Below are positions 60,407 through 64,000 of a stretch of DNA of 64,000 nt, in pieces. This DNA comes from Nakamurella sp. PAMC28650 (GTDB lineage: Bacteria > Actinomycetota > Actinomycetes > Mycobacteriales > Nakamurellaceae). The notes under the pieces were generated by a model. That model was not told where the DNA came from. It did no database searches and worked only from the letters and a program-made list of their open reading frames with translations. The position numbers were made by a program, and so were the translations under genes. Each line of letters opens with the position of its first letter. The stretch's first letter is position 1. The stretch covers positions 2,542,001 to 2,606,000 of the forward strand of contig NZ_CP060298.1 in the NCBI RefSeq assembly GCF_014303395.1, written 5' to 3'.

Positions 60407-63400
60407 CTGCTTTCGCTCTGCCCGCCGTCGGACTGCCGGAACAGCTACCGGTCCGTCGCGAAGGGCGGTGGCGGCTGCACCGGGCCGGCATCGTCAACGT
60501 GTGGCAGTACCTGGACAACGAGTTCGACATCTCCGGCGGCCGGATGATCCTGCGCGGGACCAACGGCTCCGGCAAATCACGTGCGCTGGAGATGTTGTTG
60601 CCGTTCCTGTTGGACGGCGACCGTCGCAAGATGGACGCGACCGGGTCGGGCAAGGTCAGTCTGGACGAACTGATGAAGGCCGGGATCGGTGACCAGACCA
60701 ATCGCAGCGGCTACCTGTGGGCCGAGTTCGCGCGGCCGGGTGGGTACCTCACCGTCGGAGTGTTGTTGCGGTACAGCCGGTCCGCCCACCGGACGCAGCC
60801 CTGGTTCTTCACCACCCCGTTCCGCGTCGGCGAGGAATTGACACTGCTGTCCCGGAGTCGCGACGTCCTCACGCTCGACGAGTTGAAGCAGCTGATCGGA
60901 GCGGAGCGGGGTACCGATTCGGCTGAGGTGCACCGCGAGCGTGTGCGGACCGAGTTGTTCGGCCTGCGCGGTGATTCCGGTCGCGACCGGTTCGCCGGCC
61001 TGCTGCAACTGCTGCACACGCTCCGTTCACCCGACGTAGGCAACCGGATCGACGAGGGCAAACTGCCTCAGATTCTCAGCGATGCGCTGCCGCCACTGCG
61101 GGAGAACACCCTGACCAGAGCCGGCGACCAACTCGACGGCCTGACCGAGACCAGGGCCGGCCAGCAACGACTCGAGAACTCGCTGGTTCGCGTGCAGCAT
61201 TTCCTCCAGGTATACCGCCGCTACGCCGCCGGGATGTTGGTCGAGACCGCCACCGCAACGGCCGGCTCCGCGGACGACTACCTGTCCGGGCAGAAGGCAG
61301 CCCGGCGCACCCTGCGGACGCTCGAGCAACTGATGCAGGAGGCGGTGGAGAAGCAGGCCGCGCACGAAGACCTCCGCGATCAGGTCGGTGAGCTCAACTC
61401 GGCCATCGAAGGCATCAAGGGGCGGGAGATCTTCAAGACTGCCGACGATCTCGCGCAGCGCGACCATGCGGTCGCGGCCCTGGCGGTGGCCGCCGACGCC
61501 AAACTGAATTCGGCCGACGTACAACGGCGGAACCACGGTCGCGCCGTGGAGGCCGCCGACGGTCGGCTCCGGGAGGTGCAGCACAGCGTCGACGGTGCCT
61601 CATCGGCCCTGGCGAAGGCACACAGCGCGCTGCGGGCGGCGCGCCTGCCGGACAGCGGTCTCGTGGAAGCCATTCGCGGTATCGAGTTGCCGGACGAGCC
61701 GGGGCAGGCCGTGGTGCGCACCGAACGCGAAGGCCCTCCGGTGTCGTTGGCACGTCCGCTGCCCCGGCGGTTCGAGACGTCACCGCTGGACCTCGAAGCC
61801 CCGCGCAGTGCCGCGACCGCCTCGGCCGAGGCGGCCCGCCGGCGGGCGGAGGTCGCCGGTCGGCGGATGACGGAGGCGAAGCGGCTCGTCGATCAGGGCG
61901 CCCAGGTGCAGCGCGCCGAAGATGAAGCAGCCCAGGCCCTCGAACTTGCCGAGAGGGACGCCTTCGAGGCGGCCGAAGCCGTCCTGAACAGGGACGCGGG
62001 CGCGGCGGAACTGGCTTCGGACTGGCGTGCCTGGATCATTGGTCCCGGCACGGTGGAGCTGCTCGGCCCGCTCGACTGGTCCGTCACGGTGCTGGCTCCA
62101 CTGCTCGACGACCTGAACGCGCTGCTGGACGAGAGCTTGATCGATCTGGAGCAACTCGACCAGCTCGCCGCCGAGCAGGCGGCACCGGCGCGTGACGCGA
62201 TGGCAGCCACCCGGCACGATCTCCTGGCTCAGGATGCTGCAGACATGCTGCAGCGCAACGTGTTGCGGGACGAGCAGCGGCAGCTGCTGGCGGCGCAGGA
62301 CCCGGCGCCGGCGGAACCGCCCTGGCTGCTGCCCGGCCGCTCCGGTGTCCCGTTCTGGCGTGCCGTCGATTTCGTCGACGACGTGCCGGAGCAGGCGCGG
62401 GCCGGAATCGAAGGCGCGCTGTTGGCGGCCGGTGTGCTCACGGCGACCATCACCGCTGACGGCAGTGTCCGGGCCGCGTCGGGCGAGATCCTGCTCAGCG
62501 TCAACGGATCGGCGGCGGCCAGGCCGTTGTCCCGGTCGCTCCGTCCTGACGAGGCAGCCGGAATACCGCCTGCTCTGGTCAACGGACTGTTGGCCATCAT
62601 CGGACTCGATGAAGGTGCCGCGGTCACCTCGGTCGGAACCGACGGGAGCTGGCGCAACGGGCCGCTTCGTGGGCGCCACCAGGTTGCCGACGCCCGGCAC
62701 ATCGGTGCGCAGGCCAGGGCTCGGCGACGGGCAGCGCGCCTGGCCGAGATCGACTCCGAACTCGCGGCTCTGGAGGCCGCCGCCGAACTTCGCCGTACCG
62801 CGCTCGAGGTGGTCAGAGCACGCGAGGACGCATTGAATCGGCACCTGCGCACCGCCCCTTCCGGGCGGCAGCTGTCCATCCTCCGGTCGGGTTGTCGCAT
62901 CGCCGGGACCCGAGCCACGAACAGCCGCACCCGCGGCGACGAGGCGAACCGGCGGGCGCAGGAGCTTCGGTCGCGGTGGTCGGCCGAGCTCGTCACCCAC
63001 CAACAGGCCTGCGCCCACTTCGATCTGCCCGCAGACGAGGATGCGCTGCGCCGGGCCACATCGGATGCTGCCGACGCTGATCGGCACTGTCGCGCGCTGG
63101 CCGACGCGCTCCGAGACCTCGCCGACCGTATCGCCAAGCACGGGGCGAGCCTGCGGGTCGAGCGGGAAGCTCGTCAGGAACGGGACCAGAGCGAAAGGGC
63201 TGCGACGGAGTCCTGGCAGAGCTGGATGCATGCGGCCACCGAATTGTCGGCGCAGCACGAGGTACTCGACCTCGACGTGGCACAGGCAGCGGCGGAGCTC
63301 AAACGCAGCACCGAGACGCTCGCCGAGGTCAACCGGGCCGAGCAGCGGGCGGGGCGGGAAATCGCGGCGCTGCAGGGGAGGCTGGGCGAAGCCAGGGCCG

Positions 63401-64000
63401 CGCGGGCGCAGGCCGACACGCAGGTGGAAGTGCTGCGGGCCCTGATGATCTCGGCAGCGGAATTGTTGTCCCGCCGACTGCTGGTACCCGGACTGCTGAG
63501 CGCAGCGACCGCAGAGACGGTCGACCCGATAGAACGGCCCGAGCAGCCGGAGGCAGTGAAGAAGGTGACTGATCTCCTGCTGGCCGTGGTGAAGAAGCCC
63601 GCCCAACCAGTCGGCGAGAACGCTGTGCTCAACGCATTCCAGGCCTTCGATCGGGACGTGTCCGGTCAACTGGACACGGCACGGTCGATGGAAGAGGGCG
63701 TTCACGTGGTGCAGGTGGCCGGCGTCGGGGACGTTCACACCCTGGCCGGCGCCGCGTCCGAATTGAACCGTCGCGTCGAGGTGGGTCGAGCTGCCCTGAC
63801 CGATCGCGAACGGGAGGTGTTCACCACCTTCGTGATCGGCGGAGTGGCCGAGGAACTCAGGCGTCAGGTCAATCAGGCCAAGGTGCTGATCGCGGTGATG
63901 AACGACAGCCTGAAGTCCATCCGGACGACCAACGGCATCGGCGTCCGGCTGGGCTGGGGCCTCGGCGATCAGCATTCGTCGCTCGCCCGGGTGTTGAAGC
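60403..64000 (+). CDS. jetC: Wadjet JetC SMC-like ATPase (TIGR02680), truncated by window end
   Basis: At least 1199 residues are in frame without a stop. After GRWRLHRAGIVNVWQYLDNEFDISGG comes Walker A RGTNGSGKSRAL (about residues 51-62), then long coiled-coil arms rich in Ala, Arg and Glu with a central hinge-like globular part (about residues 540-760). The ABC signature and Walker B must lie beyond the right edge. JetC is the loop-extruding motor that recognises small circular plasmids for cleavage by JetD. A DUF2399-type JetD gene would be expected immediately downstream. Confidence 0.9.
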   Translation, partial: MTAFALPAVGLPEQLPVRREGRWRLHRAGIVNVWQYLDNEFDISGGRMILRGTNGSGKSRALEMLLPFLLDGDRRKMDATGSGKVSLDELMKAGIGDQTNRSGYLWAEFARPGGYLTVGVLLRYSRSAHRTQPWFFTTPFRVGEELTLLSRSRDVLTLDELKQLIGAERGTDSAEVHRERVRTELFGLRGDSGRDRFAGLLQLLHTLRSPDVGNRIDEGKLPQILSDALPPLRENTLTRAGDQLDGLTETRAGQQRLENSLVRVQHFLQVYRRYAAGMLVETATATAGSADDYLSGQKAARRTLRTLEQLMQEAVEKQAAHEDLRDQVGELNSAIEGIKGREIFKTADDLAQRDHAVAALAVAADAKLNSADVQRRNHGRAVEAADGRLREVQHSVDGASSALAKAHSALRAARLPDSGLVEAIRGIELPDEPGQAVVRTEREGPPVSLARPLPRRFETSPLDLEAPRSAATASAEAARRRAEVAGRRMTEAKRLVDQGAQVQRAEDEAAQALELAERDAFEAAEAVLNRDAGAAELASDWRAWIIGPGTVELLGPLDWSVTVLAPLLDDLNALLDESLIDLEQLDQLAAEQAAPARDAMAATRHDLLAQDAADMLQRNVLRDEQRQLLAAQDPAPAEPPWLLPGRSGVPFWRAVDFVDDVPEQARAGIEGALLAAGVLTATITADGSVRAASGEILLSVNGSAAARPLSRSLRPDEAAGIPPALVNGLLAIIGLDEGAAVTSVGTDGSWRNGPLRGRHQVADARHIGAQARARRRAARLAEIDSELAALEAAAELRRTALEVVRAREDALNRHLRTAPSGRQLSILRSGCRIAGTRATNSRTRGDEANRRAQELRSRWSAELVTHQQACAHFDLPADEDALRRATSDAADADRHCRALADALRDLADRIAKHGASLRVEREARQERDQSERAATESWQSWMHAATELSAQHEVLDLDVAQAAAELKRSTETLAEVNRAEQRAGREIAALQGRLGEARAARAQADTQVEVLRALMISAAELLSRRLLVPGLLSAATAETVDPIERPEQPEAVKKVTDLLLAVVKKPAQPVGENAVLNAFQAFDRDVSGQLDTARSMEEGVHVVQVAGVGDVHTLAGAASELNRRVEVGRAALTDREREVFTTFVIGGVAEELRRQVNQAKVLIAVMNDSLKSIRTTNGIGVRLGWGLGDQHSSLARVLK

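Noticed and set aside
61780-63975. 731-codon reverse-strand frame opposite jetC
   Set aside because: Antisense shadow caused by high GC. The plus strand carries the recognisable SMC-type protein.
1-64000. CRISPR arrays, tRNA or rRNA genes
   Set aside because: No regularly spaced direct repeats of CRISPR length, no cloverleaf-like tRNA sequence and no conserved rRNA segments were seen on reading through.

Overview
This window is high-GC DNA with actinomycete character. The evidence is mostly G or C at third codon positions, frequent GTG/TTG starts, stacks of 4-bp ATGA/GTGA gene overlaps, and many apparently leaderless promoters with a -10-like hexamer 6-8 nt before the start codon. The genus cannot be fixed from sequence alone; a soil-type Actinomycetota (for example a Nakamurella/Frankiales-like organism) would fit. 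No rRNA, tRNA or CRISPR array was seen.

Layout. 0-15 kb is ordinary chromosome: two tandem membrane-anchored septum-formation-like paralogues, a frameshifted PNPOx-like gene, a pRiA4b Orf3-like gene, a secreted sialidase-like protein, a VOC protein, two alpha/beta hydrolases, an overlapping SRPBCC-DUF4389-CPBP operon, and an Hsp20 gene divergent from a MerR/HspR-like regulator. At 15.5-16.9 kb an ISL3-family element (perfect 8-bp target duplication, frameshifted transposase) sits directly upstream of a large secreted GH78 alpha-L-rhamnosidase-like gene.

20-64 kb is an accessory, defence-island-like region. The reverse strand from 29.1 to 22.0 kb carries, in transcription order, an AbiEii-like nucleotidyltransferase, its HTH antitoxin, a RelA/SpoT-domain protein with a probable OST-HTH tail, a SNF2 helicase, a HIRAN-domain protein (frameshifted) and a GNAT acetyltransferase. 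Next on the forward strand come a zinc-hook SMC/Rad50-like ATPase (broken by one stop and one frameshift) with an overlapping partner. 32.3-36.1 kb is a mobile-element scar: an IS66 element split by a second ISL3 copy, then an IS3 remnant. Reverse-strand genes for a PLD-helicase-DUF3427 protein and a PD-(D/E)XK nuclease follow. A metabolic interlude (MetE-like protein, APC permease) leads to a frameshifted Fic gene, a HipBA pair whose hipA is split by an ISAs1-family element with a 10-bp duplication, and an intact RES/Xre toxin-antitoxin pair. A ROK-regulated sugar ABC transporter with a ketose 3-epimerase-like gene (50.2-55.5 kb) separates these from a YhcG-type nuclease, an HTH protein and the first three genes of a Wadjet-type SMC system (jetA, jetB, jetC). 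jetC runs off the right edge.

Two themes stand out. First, an unusually dense set of anti-phage or toxin-antitoxin genes includes one cluster (RelA/SpoT-OST-HTH, SNF2, HIRAN) that I do not recognise as a named system. Second, many genes are broken: single-base shifts in the PNPOx, ISL3 transposase, HIRAN, SMC-ATPase and Fic genes, an in-frame stop in the SMC-ATPase, and IS insertions in hipA and in the IS66 transposase. Whether the single-base shifts are biology or assembly error is the first thing to settle.
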